From: Arthrobacter sp. ISL-65
GTDB taxonomy: Bacteria > Actinomycetota > Actinomycetes > Actinomycetales > Micrococcaceae
DNA length: 64,000 nt
Direction of reading: 5' to 3'
Assembly (NCBI RefSeq): GCF_018613795.1
Contig: NZ_JAGGPN010000034.1
Location: 111,279-175,278 of the forward strand
Shown here: one piece after another, positions 35,007 through 43,050 of the stretch
How the letters are laid out: the number at the start of each line of letters is the position of its first letter
How positions within the stretch are numbered: position 1 is the first letter of the stretch
The notes under the pieces: model-generated
The model's database searches: none
Told to the model about the DNA's origin: nothing
Seen by the model: only the letters and a program-made list of their open reading frames with translations
Position numbers and translations under genes: made by a program

Positions 35007-37214
35007 ATGGATCCCCTGCACCTCCGTTCCGCCGGCACCAGCCTGGTGATCAGCTTCGACAGCGGGGAGGCCGAGGTCGTCCACTGGGGTGCCGACCTTG
35101 GCAGCGAACTCCCTGACCTGTCCATGCTCACGGAGGCCATCCCCAACTCCGCCGTCGACGCCACCGTCCCGGCGGGACTGCTCCCCCAGGCGTCCTCAAG
35201 CTGGCGCGGGCGGCCGGGCCTGCGCGGGCACCGGATTGCCGACGGCGTCTCCGGACTCGACTTCTCCGTTCGCCTGCGCGCCGTGGGCGCTACAGTCAAC
35301 GGCCGCTCCGCCGCCGTCGTCCAGCAGGATGCCGACGCCGGCATCACCGTTGAATCCACGCTCACCCTGCATGACGGCGGCCTGCTGGAACTGCAGCACA
35401 CCGTCACGAACAGCGGAACCACGCCTTTCCAGCTCGATGAACTGGCCGCCGTCCTCCCGGTGGCTCCGGACGCCGTCGAACTTCTCGACCTCACCGGGCG
35501 CTGGTGCCGGGAACGGCACCCGCAGCGCCGCCCCATCCAGCAGGGCACCTGGGTGCGCACCGGCCGGCACGGCCGCACCGGGCACGACTCCTCGCTGCTG
35601 TTCGCGGCCGGCACCGCCGGCTTCGGCAACCGCCACGGCCGGGTCTGGGCCACGCACCTGGCCTGGAGCGGCAACCACGAACAGTTCGCGGACACCCTCG
35701 CCGACGGGCGCACCATGATCGGCGGCTCCGAACTGCTGGGCGCGGCCGAGGTCATCCTCCAGCCCGGCGGAAGCTACGCCACCCCCAAGCTCTTCGCTGC
35801 CTACTCCGACCGCGGCCTGGACGGCATCAGCGAGGCGTTCTACAGCTGGTTCCGATCGCGCCCGCACCACGTACTCCCGGCCGCGGGCGGCGGAAAGCCG
35901 CGCCCCGTGGTGCTCAACACGTGGGAGGCAGTCTACTTCGACCACAATCTGGACACCCTGATCGAACTCGCGGACTCGGCCGCAGACCTCGGTGTGGAGC
36001 GCTTCGTCCTCGACGACGGCTGGTTCCGCGGCCGCCGCGACGACACCGCCGGCCTGGGCGACTGGTTCGTGGACGAGACACTCTGGCCGGACGGGCTGAC
36101 GCCGCTCATCGAGGCAGTCACGTCCAGGGGCATGGAGTTCGGCCTGTGGGTGGAGCCCGAGATGATCAACCTCAACTCGGACGTGGCACGGGCGCACCCG
36201 GACTGGATCGTGGGACCCGCCACCGCCTCGCACAAGGACGGCGGACGCCTGCCACTGGCCTGGCGGAACCAGCACATCATCGACCTGGTGAACCCGGAGG
36301 CGTGGCAGTACATCTTTGACCGGATCGACGCCCTGCTGCGCGAAAACAACGTCAGCTACCTGAAGTGGGACCAGAACCGGGACCTCACCGAACACGGGCA
36401 CGCCGGGCGCTCCTCCGTCCACGAGCAGACCCTCGCCGCCTACCGCCTGTTCGATGAGCTCCGGAAGTCCCATCCCGGCGTCGAGATTGAAAGCTGCTCC
36501 TCGGGCGGGGCGCGCGTGGACCTCGGCATCCTCGACCGCACGGACCGCATCTGGGGTTCAGACTGCAACGACGCCCTGGAGCGGCAGACCATCCAGCGTT
36601 GGACCGGCGTCGTGGTTCCGCCCGAACTGGTGGGCGGGCACGTCGGCCCCACCACGTCCCACACCACCGCCCGCACCCACGACCTGTCCTTCCGTGCCAT
36701 CACGGCGCTGTTCGGCCACTTCGGGATGGAATGGGACGTGCGCGAGGTGCAGGGCGAGCAGCGCGAGGAGCTCAAGCGCTTCATCGAGCTGTACAAGGAG
36801 CACCGCGGGCTGATCCACAGCGGCCGGATGGTCCGGGCCGACGTCCCTGACGAGTCGCTCATGCTCCACGGTGTGGTGGCCGGTTCCGCTGCTGGTTCCG
36901 GTTCCGTTTCCGGTTCCGTTGCTGCCGGCACGACGGCGGCACTGTTCGCCCTGGTGAGCACGCGCACCTCGTTCGCCGAGCAGCTGGGACGGGTCGCCCT
37001 ACCCGGGCTCGAGGCGGATTGCCGCTACCGGGTGGAGGCCATTTTCCCGGCCCCGGGGGACGCCGATTACGGCCACACCTTCACCCAGGTCCAGCCGCCG
37101 GCATGGCTGGCTTCCGGCGCGGAGGCCAGCGGCCGCTTCCTGGCCGAGGTGGGAGTCCCGATGCCCAGCCTCAACCCGGAGCACGCGCTGGTGGTGAAGG
37201 TCACGGCCCTCTGA
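35007..37214 (+). CDS. alpha-galactosidase, glycoside hydrolase family 36
   Basis: A 735-residue GH36 enzyme that releases alpha-1,6-linked galactose from raffinose, stachyose or melibiose. An N-terminal beta-sandwich (about 1-290) precedes the TIM barrel. The nucleophile is Asp455 in LKWDQNRD, and the acid/base is Asp519 in GSDCNDALER following CSSGGARVDLGILDRTDRIW, both standard GH36 motifs. ERFVLDDGWFRGRRDD and WVEPEMIN are further barrel motifs. A Ser/Gly/Val repeat (GSAAGSGSVSGSVAAG) encoded by repeated GGTTCCG-like units interrupts the C-terminal domain. No signal peptide, so it acts in the cytoplasm after import. Confidence 0.95.
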   Translation: MDPLHLRSAGTSLVISFDSGEAEVVHWGADLGSELPDLSMLTEAIPNSAVDATVPAGLLPQASSSWRGRPGLRGHRIADGVSGLDFSVRLRAVGATVNGRSAAVVQQDADAGITVESTLTLHDGGLLELQHTVTNSGTTPFQLDELAAVLPVAPDAVELLDLTGRWCRERHPQRRPIQQGTWVRTGRHGRTGHDSSLLFAAGTAGFGNRHGRVWATHLAWSGNHEQFADTLADGRTMIGGSELLGAAEVILQPGGSYATPKLFAAYSDRGLDGISEAFYSWFRSRPHHVLPAAGGGKPRPVVLNTWEAVYFDHNLDTLIELADSAADLGVERFVLDDGWFRGRRDDTAGLGDWFVDETLWPDGLTPLIEAVTSRGMEFGLWVEPEMINLNSDVARAHPDWIVGPATASHKDGGRLPLAWRNQHIIDLVNPEAWQYIFDRIDALLRENNVSYLKWDQNRDLTEHGHAGRSSVHEQTLAAYRLFDELRKSHPGVEIESCSSGGARVDLGILDRTDRIWGSDCNDALERQTIQRWTGVVVPPELVGGHVGPTTSHTTARTHDLSFRAITALFGHFGMEWDVREVQGEQREELKRFIELYKEHRGLIHSGRMVRADVPDESLMLHGVVAGSAAGSGSVSGSVAAGTTAALFALVSTRTSFAEQLGRVALPGLEADCRYRVEAIFPAPGDADYGHTFTQVQPPAWLASGAEASGRFLAEVGVPMPSLNPEHALVVKVTAL

Positions 37215-37401
37215 GCGCCCTCTGACCCGGGCGGCTCTGAGCTGCGCGGCCCGCGGGTGCTGCCGCCCGCCGTCGTTCTCCATCCCGCACCATCGCCTCC
37301 CGCACCGCCGGCCCTACAGCCGGCGGTGCGGGACGCCGCGTTTTCCGTAACGAAAGCCTCGCCCTCGAAGCCCGGCATCCCGACGCGATAGATTTGCAGG
37401 C

Positions 37402-37878
37402 ATGACTGAAGCCCCCTCCGCCACCGAAGCCGGCCGCGGCACCATCCTCGTCCTCAACGGCCCCAACCTGAACCTCCTCGGCACCCGCGAACCCGAGAAG
37501 TACGGCACGGCCACGCTGGCCGACGTCGAGCAGCTCGCCAAGGACGCCGCCGCCGCCCACGGGCTCGACGTCGAGTGCTTCCAGTCCAACCATGAAGGCG
37601 CGCTGGTGGACGCCATCCACGCCGCCCGGGGCAAGGCAATCGGCATCGTGCTGAACGCAGGGGCCTACACCCACACCTCGGTCGCGATCCGGGACGCCAT
37701 CTCGGCGGTGCAGGTGCCCGCGGTGGAGGTCCACATCACCAACGTTCATGCCCGCGAGGCGTTCCGCCACCACTCCTACCTCTCGGACATCAGCAAGGCC
37801 GTGATCGCCGGTGCCGGGATCATGGGCTACCGGTTCGCCGTGGAGTACCTCGCCGACCTGAATGCCGGCAGGGCCTGA
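37402..37878 (+). CDS. aroQ: type II 3-dehydroquinate dehydratase
   Basis: A 158-residue type II dehydroquinase, third step of the shikimate pathway. [20 protein letters not shown] carries the catalytic Asn and the lid Arg/Tyr. [26 protein letters not shown], and [18 protein letters not shown] complete the family pattern. Other shikimate genes are not nearby. It is followed 2 bp later by the DUF2332 gene, so the two are likely cotranscribed. Confidence 0.96.
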   Translation: MTEAPSATEAGRGTILVLNGPNLNLLGTREPEKYGTATLADVEQLAKDAAAAHGLDVECFQSNHEGALVDAIHAARGKAIGIVLNAGAYTHTSVAIRDAISAVQVPAVEVHITNVHAREAFRHHSYLSDISKAVIAGAGIMGYRFAVEYLADLNAGRA

Positions 37879-37880
37879 CC

Positions 37881-38969
37881 ATGCCGGCGGCGGCCCTCGG
37901 CACCGCAGAGTGGTACCGGCACTTCGGCACGGTTGATGCCCCCGGTTCCTCGCCCTGCTACGCCGACTGGTCGCTGCACATCGCCGACGATCCCGGGCTG
38001 ATCGCCCGGATCGACCGCTGGCCGTACAACAAGCGCCAGCCCCTGCTGATGCTGGCCGCGTCCCGTTTCCTCGGCGCCAAGATCTCCCCGTACCCGGAGT
38101 TCCGTACGTTCCTGGACGAGCACTGGGCCGAGGTCTCGCGCACCGTCATGTCCCGCGCCACCCAGACAAACGAGGTGGGCCGCTGCGCCACCCTGCTTCC
38201 GTCGCTCGCGGCCATCGCGGCCGCCGAGGGCCGGCCGCTCGCGCTGATCGAGGTGGGCGCCTCCGCCGGCCTCGCCCTGTTCCCGGACCGCTACAGCTAC
38301 GAGTTCGACGACGGCGCGACAGTCACGCGGCTGGATCCCGGCGCGTTCGGCGAACTGCAGGCCGGGTCCGGCGGACCGTCGGCCGGGTCCGGTCTACCGC
38401 CAGCCCGTTCCGGCCATCAGGCAGAGCCTCCCGTCCTGCGGTGCCGGACAGCAGGCCCGGTTCCCCTGCCGGACAGCTTGCCTTCTGTGGTGTGGCGGGC
38501 CGGGATCGACCTCAATCCCTTGGACGTACGGAATCCCGACGACGTCGCCTGGCTTGAGGCGCTGATCTGGCCGGAGCAGGAATTCCGCCGTGAGCGTCTG
38601 CGCCGGGCCATTGCCGTTGCGCGCCAAGATCCACCTCTACTTGTAGCCGGTGACCTCAACGAACAGTTGCTGTCGCTGGCGGGCCAGGCCCCTCCCGAGG
38701 CCGCGCTAGTGGTGTTCCACAGTGCCGTCATGGGTTATGTCAGCGCTGACGGGCGCGCAAGGTTCCGGGCCATCATGCAGAGCCTGGCGCGGGACCGGGG
38801 TTGCCACTGGCTGTCCAACGAGGGCGAGACCGTGATCATCCAAAAGGACGGCTCGGCGGTTGTCCCGGAGATGGATTCCGGCCGGCTCCGCGGCAACTTC
38901 CTGCTGCTGCACAACGGCCAGCCGGTGGCCATCACCGGCCCGCACGGCCAGAGCCTGGACTGGCTGTAA
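37881..38969 (+). CDS. DUF2332 family protein
   Basis: A 362-residue DUF2332 protein, function not established. Recognisable segments are TAEWYRHFGTVDAPGSSPCY, ANLLPSLA-like RCATLLPSLAAIAAAEG and LALIEVGASAGLALFPDRY, the last resembling a SAM-binding first strand and loop. Later parts include VVWRAGIDLNPLDVRNPDDV and VVFHSAVMGYVS. The fold may therefore be methyltransferase-like, but no activity can be claimed. A Gly/Ser/Pro loop (about 155-180) is low complexity. It follows aroQ by 2 bp. Confidence 0.85.
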   Translation: MPAAALGTAEWYRHFGTVDAPGSSPCYADWSLHIADDPGLIARIDRWPYNKRQPLLMLAASRFLGAKISPYPEFRTFLDEHWAEVSRTVMSRATQTNEVGRCATLLPSLAAIAAAEGRPLALIEVGASAGLALFPDRYSYEFDDGATVTRLDPGAFGELQAGSGGPSAGSGLPPARSGHQAEPPVLRCRTAGPVPLPDSLPSVVWRAGIDLNPLDVRNPDDVAWLEALIWPEQEFRRERLRRAIAVARQDPPLLVAGDLNEQLLSLAGQAPPEAALVVFHSAVMGYVSADGRARFRAIMQSLARDRGCHWLSNEGETVIIQKDGSAVVPEMDSGRLRGNFLLLHNGQPVAITGPHGQSLDWL

Positions 38970-39004
38970 TCGGCTGATCCTTTCGCTGGATGCCCATTGC
39001 CGGT

Positions 39005-39036
39005 TGCCGCTACTGCTGGATGCCGCTACTGCTGGA
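39005..39036 (+). repeat. two tandem 16-bp repeats at the marP-type gene end
   Basis: TGCCGCTACTGCTGGA is duplicated head to tail. The second copy overlaps the last codons of the protease gene, so the duplication may have set its C-terminus. Confidence 0.7.
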
Positions 39037-40213
39037 TGCACTGTCCCGACGACACGGGGCTGGACAGGCTCGGCGCCTCTGCGGCCACGGGCCGGAGGTC
39101 GATCATCGGAATCGCGAAGCCCAGGGCTGCGTTGGATGTTGTCTTCGCGAAGATGACGCCTGCCACCTCTCCGTTGGTGGTGAGCAGCGGCCCGCCGGAG
39201 TTGCCGGGCTGGACGTCACCGGCAAGCTTGTACACCTCGTCCGGAACAGGGTTGTTGCCATAGATGTCCGGCACCAGCACTGTGGAAATGCCCTGCACAG
39301 TGGCCGGCTTGGACTGGTAGGGGCCGCCGTGCGGGTAGCCCGCAAACGCGGCGGCGGTTCCCGCGGGCAGGTCCGAGCTCAGCGGCAGCGCCGCGGTGGG
39401 CAGTCCGTCCACGGCGAGGACTGCGAGGTCGCGCTTGCTGTCGAAGTACACCACGCTGCCGGGCATGGCACCGCCGCCGGGGACCTCCACCACGGGCTGC
39501 GATACCCCCGCAACGACGTGCGCGTTGGTCACCACGCGCCCGGATGACACCACGAAGCCTGTTCCGGTCTGGTTCTGCCCGCACTGGAATGCGGTCCCCG
39601 CGATCTTCAGGACCGAACCGGCGGCCCTGTTCAAGGCTGGTGTGTCCGTGTTGGCGTTCGGAACCGGAACCTGCTGCTGGTCCTGGCCGATGCCCTCAAT
39701 GAGCGTGGGGATGCCGTCGCCCATGACCGCCGAGCGCAGCTGCGCCATGGCGGATTTGACCGGGTTGGGCGTCAGTCCATCTATGAAACGGATCACCTTG
39801 GACTCGGCCAGCTGCTGCGAAACGAAGGGCACACCAAGTGCGCTGATACTGAAAGCCAGCATGGACATGACCAGCGCGGACACGACCAGATTCAAGGCCC
39901 CGCCAATGAGTCTGTCCACAGCCCGGAGCGGCCGCATGCGGACGGTGCTGCGGATACTGCGCCCGATCATGGTTCCGAGCGCATTGCCTAGGACCACCAG
40001 AAGGACGGCGGTGCCAATGATCGCGGTCAGGCGCCACCCACTGTCCTCAACGAAGTCACTGACCAGCGGAACGGAGAGGAACGCGGCCACGGCGCCCGCC
40101 GCGAAGCCGGCCAGGCCGCCGACGGTCACCAGGAAGCCGTTGCGCAGGCCGTAGATCAGATAGGACAAAAGCGTGAGAATCAACGCAAGGTCCAGAACGG
40201 TCAGGCCAAACAC
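39026..40213 (-). CDS. MarP-like membrane serine protease
   Basis: A 395-residue protein with an N-terminal CvpA-type membrane domain (four segments within about 1-130, starting LTVLDLALILTLLSYLIYG) and a periplasmic trypsin-like protease. The triad is His232 in NAHVV, Asp262 in RDLAVL and Ser339 in GNSGGP. Two cysteines (FQCGQ and GQCIQQ) could form the disulfide that regulates MarP in M. tuberculosis, where the protease protects against acid stress. It is divergent from crp, as in the mycobacterial neighbourhood. Confidence 0.93.
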   Translation of the reverse strand: MFGLTVLDLALILTLLSYLIYGLRNGFLVTVGGLAGFAAGAVAAFLSVPLVSDFVEDSGWRLTAIIGTAVLLVVLGNALGTMIGRSIRSTVRMRPLRAVDRLIGGALNLVVSALVMSMLAFSISALGVPFVSQQLAESKVIRFIDGLTPNPVKSAMAQLRSAVMGDGIPTLIEGIGQDQQQVPVPNANTDTPALNRAAGSVLKIAGTAFQCGQNQTGTGFVVSSGRVVTNAHVVAGVSQPVVEVPGGGAMPGSVVYFDSKRDLAVLAVDGLPTAALPLSSDLPAGTAAAFAGYPHGGPYQSKPATVQGISTVLVPDIYGNNPVPDEVYKLAGDVQPGNSGGPLLTTNGEVAGVIFAKTTSNAALGFAIPMIDLRPVAAEAPSLSSPVSSGQCIQQ

Positions 40214-40405
40214 CGGGTCTCCTCACAAGCAGCTAAGCCCCGATTCTACTGGCGAAGTCTGACAGTTTGCCGTGGATGCGCGGAGCCGGCGCTGGTCTCG
40301 CGGCGTCTTTTAGGGCGTTTCAGCTGCCAAGTACGTCACAGAACGTTGAAAATTCTGAAACAATGGCACAAGCGCCCCAGACGACACTTTTACTCAGGAG
40401 AATTC

Positions 40406-41083
40406 ATGGACATCGAGGTATTGCGACGCGCACCCCTTTTCGCCACGCTGGACGACGACGCGTTCCGCCTGCTGACGGACGAACTGACCGAGGTCGACCT
40501 GTCCCGCGGCGCATCCGTTTTCCGTGAGGGCGACCAGGGTGACCAGCTCTACTTCATTGTCTCCGGCAAGGTGAAGCTCGGCCGCACCTCCCCCGACGGC
40601 CGCGAATCCCTGCTGGCCATCCTCGGCCCGGGCGAGCTCTTCGGCGAAATGGCCCTGTTCGACCCGAGCCCGCGTACCGCCACGGCCACTGCCGTCTCGG
40701 AAACCCGCCTGGCCGGCCTCAAGAACGAGAGCCTGAACTCCCTGCTGCGGACCCGCCCCGAGGTCTCGGCCCAGCTGCTGCAGGCGCTGGCCCGCCGCCT
40801 CCGCCGCACCAACGACTCCCTCTCCGACCTGGTCTTCTCCGACGTGCCCGGCCGCGTGGCCAAGGCCCTCCTGGACCTCGCCGACCGCTTCGGCCGTCCC
40901 GCCACGGACGGTGTTCTCGTGGCACACGAGCTCACCCAGGAAGAGCTGGCCCAGCTCGTTGGCGCGTCCCGCGAAACCGTCAACAAGGCCCTGGCTGAGT
41001 TCGTCCAGCGCGGCTGGCTGCGCCTTGAGGCCCGCGCCGTCGTGATCTTGGACATGCAGCGCCTCCGCCAGCGCTCGCGCTAG
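40406..41083 (+). CDS. CRP/GlxR-type transcriptional regulator
   Basis: A 225-residue CRP/FNR-family global regulator. The cyclic-nucleotide domain includes the phosphate-binding cassette GELFGEMALFDPSPRTATA, consistent with cAMP binding. The C-terminal HTH is LTQEELAQLVGASRETVNKAL with the Arg-Glu contact pair. The length and motifs match mycobacterial Crp (Rv3676) and corynebacterial GlxR. CAGGAGAATTC precedes the ATG. Matching DNA boxes occur upstream of both sugar importers in the window. Confidence 0.95.
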   Translation: MDIEVLRRAPLFATLDDDAFRLLTDELTEVDLSRGASVFREGDQGDQLYFIVSGKVKLGRTSPDGRESLLAILGPGELFGEMALFDPSPRTATATAVSETRLAGLKNESLNSLLRTRPEVSAQLLQALARRLRRTNDSLSDLVFSDVPGRVAKALLDLADRFGRPATDGVLVAHELTQEELAQLVGASRETVNKALAEFVQRGWLRLEARAVVILDMQRLRQRSR

Positions 41084-41095
41084 GTCACAATGCCC

Positions 41096-41131
41096 AAAGG
41101 CCGCCTCCACGTGGGGGCGGCCTTTTGCTTT
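41096..41131 (+). terminator. crp rho-independent terminator
   Basis: Perfect 10-bp arms AAAGGCCGCC and GGCGGCCTTT with a 10-nt loop are followed by TTTTGCTTTT, 13 bp after the stop. Confidence 0.92.
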
Positions 41132-41235
41132 TGACTCACCACCGGCTGATAACGGCCCTTCGGCGTCGCCTCGTCGAAGGCAACTGGAAGTCCGCTGGTT
41201 GAGTTTGTCGAAAGCGCTCTCCAAACCCTCGATCT

Positions 41236-41324
41236 CGACAAGAACTGAGGAAGCGTCAGGAGAAACCCGACAAGAACTGAGGAAGCGTCAGGGAAAAGGC
41301 GACAGGATCTGAGGAAGCGTTGGT
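41236..41324. repeat. three 25-bp direct repeats with 32-bp period
   Basis: The unit begins CGACAAGAACTGAGGAAGCG and continues TCAGG. Copies start at 41236, 41268 and 41300. The first two are identical; the third has several substitutions. The 7-bp spacers differ. Confidence 0.85.
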
Positions 41325-41394
41325 TCCTTAATCGCGAGCCGGGCTGCGGGCCTTCGGCAAGGAGCGCATCGCGGCGCATCGGGGTCCGGAAAGC

Positions 41395-42306
41395 TTAGCG
41401 CTCGCGCTGGGGCTCCCCTGCTACGGTCTTTGCTGCTTCGACTTCGAGCATGAGTGTCCCGTTTTCGTCGACGAGCCGGGGCTGGTACACGTGCGGGGTG
41501 CGCTTGTAGCTGAGGTAGGCGATGCAGCCGTTGGCCTTGGCCATCTTCTCCAGCATGATCTCGGAGCCGGGAACCATGAGCTGGCCGAGGGTGAGGCCGA
41601 CGGTGTTCTCCTGGCCCACCTCGTCACCCAGCGCGGTCGTGTCGCGCTCGGCGATCGCCTTGGTAGCGCACACCCACCGGCCCCAGACGCCTTTGCTCTC
41701 CAGGATGGACGGCTGCTGGTTCATGGGGACGGTGGCGGCAAAATACCGGGTGTTGAAGCGCCGGTGCGCGAAGTCCGGGCTCAGCCAGTTCACGAGCGGC
41801 TTAAGCAGGTCGGTGCGCAGGGACAGGCCCCGCTTGGCCAGCTCCTCTGTGAACGACTTTTCCTGCGACGCAACCGCTTCGCGGGCCTTCATCCACTCCA
41901 CCGTGGACGTGGCCTCCACGGTGGAGGACAGGTCCGGGCCCGCCAGCAGCACGCCGGTCTCCTCGAACAGCTCACGGACTGCACCCACCACGTGGCGGCG
42001 GGCCAGGCCGACGTCGTCCGTTCCCATTTGCTCGGCCCAGTGCTGGGGCGAGGGCCCCAGCCAGCCGACGGCGTCGTCGTCTGAGGCGTCCAAGGAGCCA
42101 CCCGGAAAGGCCAGGACGCCCAGCGGGGACGAGCCGGGACGGTAACCGAGCCAGGTTTCCAGGCCGGTGGGCGAATCCCGGAGGAGTACAACGGAGGACG
42201 CGAAACGGGGTTTGCGCGGAGTCCGTTCGCCGTGTTCGAGCCAGCTTTGTGCCGCCCCTTCAAGATCGGGAGGAAGAACAAAGAGCCGGCGTGCTAGCTG
42301 GGGCAA
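41395..42306 (-). CDS. NUDIX hydrolase, long-insert type
   Basis: A 303-residue NUDIX hydrolase. ASSVVLLRD opens the fold, FPGGSLDASDDD is the first half of the motif, and AVRELFEETGVLL gives the metal-binding REUxEExGU. About 40 residues separate the two parts, the insertion typical of the NUDT19/RNU8-like branch rather than of MutT. Substrates of that branch include CoA esters and nucleotide sugars. The gene is followed, on the same strand, at 16 bp from the RidA gene stop, so they are likely one operon. Confidence 0.85.
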   Translation of the reverse strand: MPQLARRLFVLPPDLEGAAQSWLEHGERTPRKPRFASSVVLLRDSPTGLETWLGYRPGSSPLGVLAFPGGSLDASDDDAVGWLGPSPQHWAEQMGTDDVGLARRHVVGAVRELFEETGVLLAGPDLSSTVEATSTVEWMKAREAVASQEKSFTEELAKRGLSLRTDLLKPLVNWLSPDFAHRRFNTRYFAATVPMNQQPSILESKGVWGRWVCATKAIAERDTTALGDEVGQENTVGLTLGQLMVPGSEIMLEKMAKANGCIAYLSYKRTPHVYQPRLVDENGTLMLEVEAAKTVAGEPQRER

Positions 42307-42322
42307 AGGAACCTACTGCTCC

Positions 42323-42856
42323 CTAACTGAATTCGGCGATCAGTTCGACTTCCACGGGAGAGTCGAGCGGCAGGACTGAAACGCCGACGGCAGAACGGGC
42401 GTGCTGGCCCGCGTCACCGAAGACCCGGCCCAGGAGCTCGGAGGCGCCGTTGATGACGCCGGGCTGGCCGGTGAAGGACGGGTCGGAGGAGACGAAGCCC
42501 ACAACCTTGACGATGCGCGTGATGCGGTCGAGGTCGCCGATGACGCTCTTCACGGCGGCCAGGGCGTTCACGGCGCAGACGGCGGCGTATGCCTTCGCGT
42601 CTTCCGGAGACACAGTCGGTTCGTCCGAGGTGCCCTCGGTGCCGGCGGACACTTTGCCAGTAGCTTCGAGTTTGCCGTTAATAAACGGCAGCTGTCCGGA
42701 GGTGTAGACGTGGTTGCCGGAGACGACCGCCGGTACGTAGGCGGCGACGGGGGCGGCAACTTCCGGGAGGGTCAGTCCAAGCTCGGAGAGACGCTGTTCG
42801 ACGGCGGACGACGGCGTCAGATCAGCGCTGGAAGCGGTTTCCTGGGGGGTGGTCAT
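42323..42856 (-). CDS. RidA family protein
   Basis: A 177-residue YjgF/YER057c/RidA-type protein with an N-terminal extension of about 45 residues. VSGNHVYTSGQLPF, the central VCAVNALAAVKSVIGDLDRI and the C-terminal ARSAVGVSVLPLDSPVEVEL follow the family order. The usual catalytic Arg of RidA (xxR in ARxAVxV) is present in ARSAVGV. The family deaminates reactive enamines/imines. The order DUF4177-RidA-Nudix beside ponA and crp resembles the M. tuberculosis Rv3678c region. Confidence 0.9.
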   Translation of the reverse strand: MTTPQETASSADLTPSSAVEQRLSELGLTLPEVAAPVAAYVPAVVSGNHVYTSGQLPFINGKLEATGKVSAGTEGTSDEPTVSPEDAKAYAAVCAVNALAAVKSVIGDLDRITRIVKVVGFVSSDPSFTGQPGVINGASELLGRVFGDAGQHARSAVGVSVLPLDSPVEVELIAEFS

Positions 42857-42857
42857 G

Positions 42858-43013
42858 CTACTGCTTCTCCCTCTTGAGGTAGGCGACAAGGCCGTTGCCG
42901 TCGGGTCCGGGGACTACCTGGACAAGCTCCCAGCCGTCGTCTCCCCACTGGTCCAGAATCTGCTTCGTGGCGTGGATGATGAGCGGAATCGTGGCGTACT
43001 CCCATTTGGTCAT
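42858..43013 (-). CDS. DUF4177 family small protein
   Basis: A 51-residue complete DUF4177 protein: MTKWEYATIPLIIHATKQIL, DQWGDDGWELVQVV and a C-terminal YLKREKQ. The pattern WEY...LNxxGxxGWELV is the family signature. Function is unknown. Its stop is 1 bp from the RidA start, so translation is coupled. The gene is divergent from the class A penicillin-binding protein with 37 bp between starts, so the promoters overlap. Confidence 0.88.
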   Translation of the reverse strand: MTKWEYATIPLIIHATKQILDQWGDDGWELVQVVPGPDGNGLVAYLKREKQ

Positions 43014-43050
43014 GAAATAAAGCCTAATCGTTGCCGGTAAACTGGAGAAC

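Larger units (their letters stand above)
41084..41394. other. non-coding stretch with crp terminator and repeats
   Basis: No gene is seen. It holds the crp terminator, a GGTTGAGTTTGTCGAAA segment (41187-41203) resembling dispersed repeats common in Arthrobacter relatives, and the three-copy repeat listed separately. Confidence 0.6.

Noticed and set aside
41236..41324. Possible mini-CRISPR array
   Set aside because: Only three copies, 7-bp spacers far too short, a decayed last copy and no cas genes nearby.
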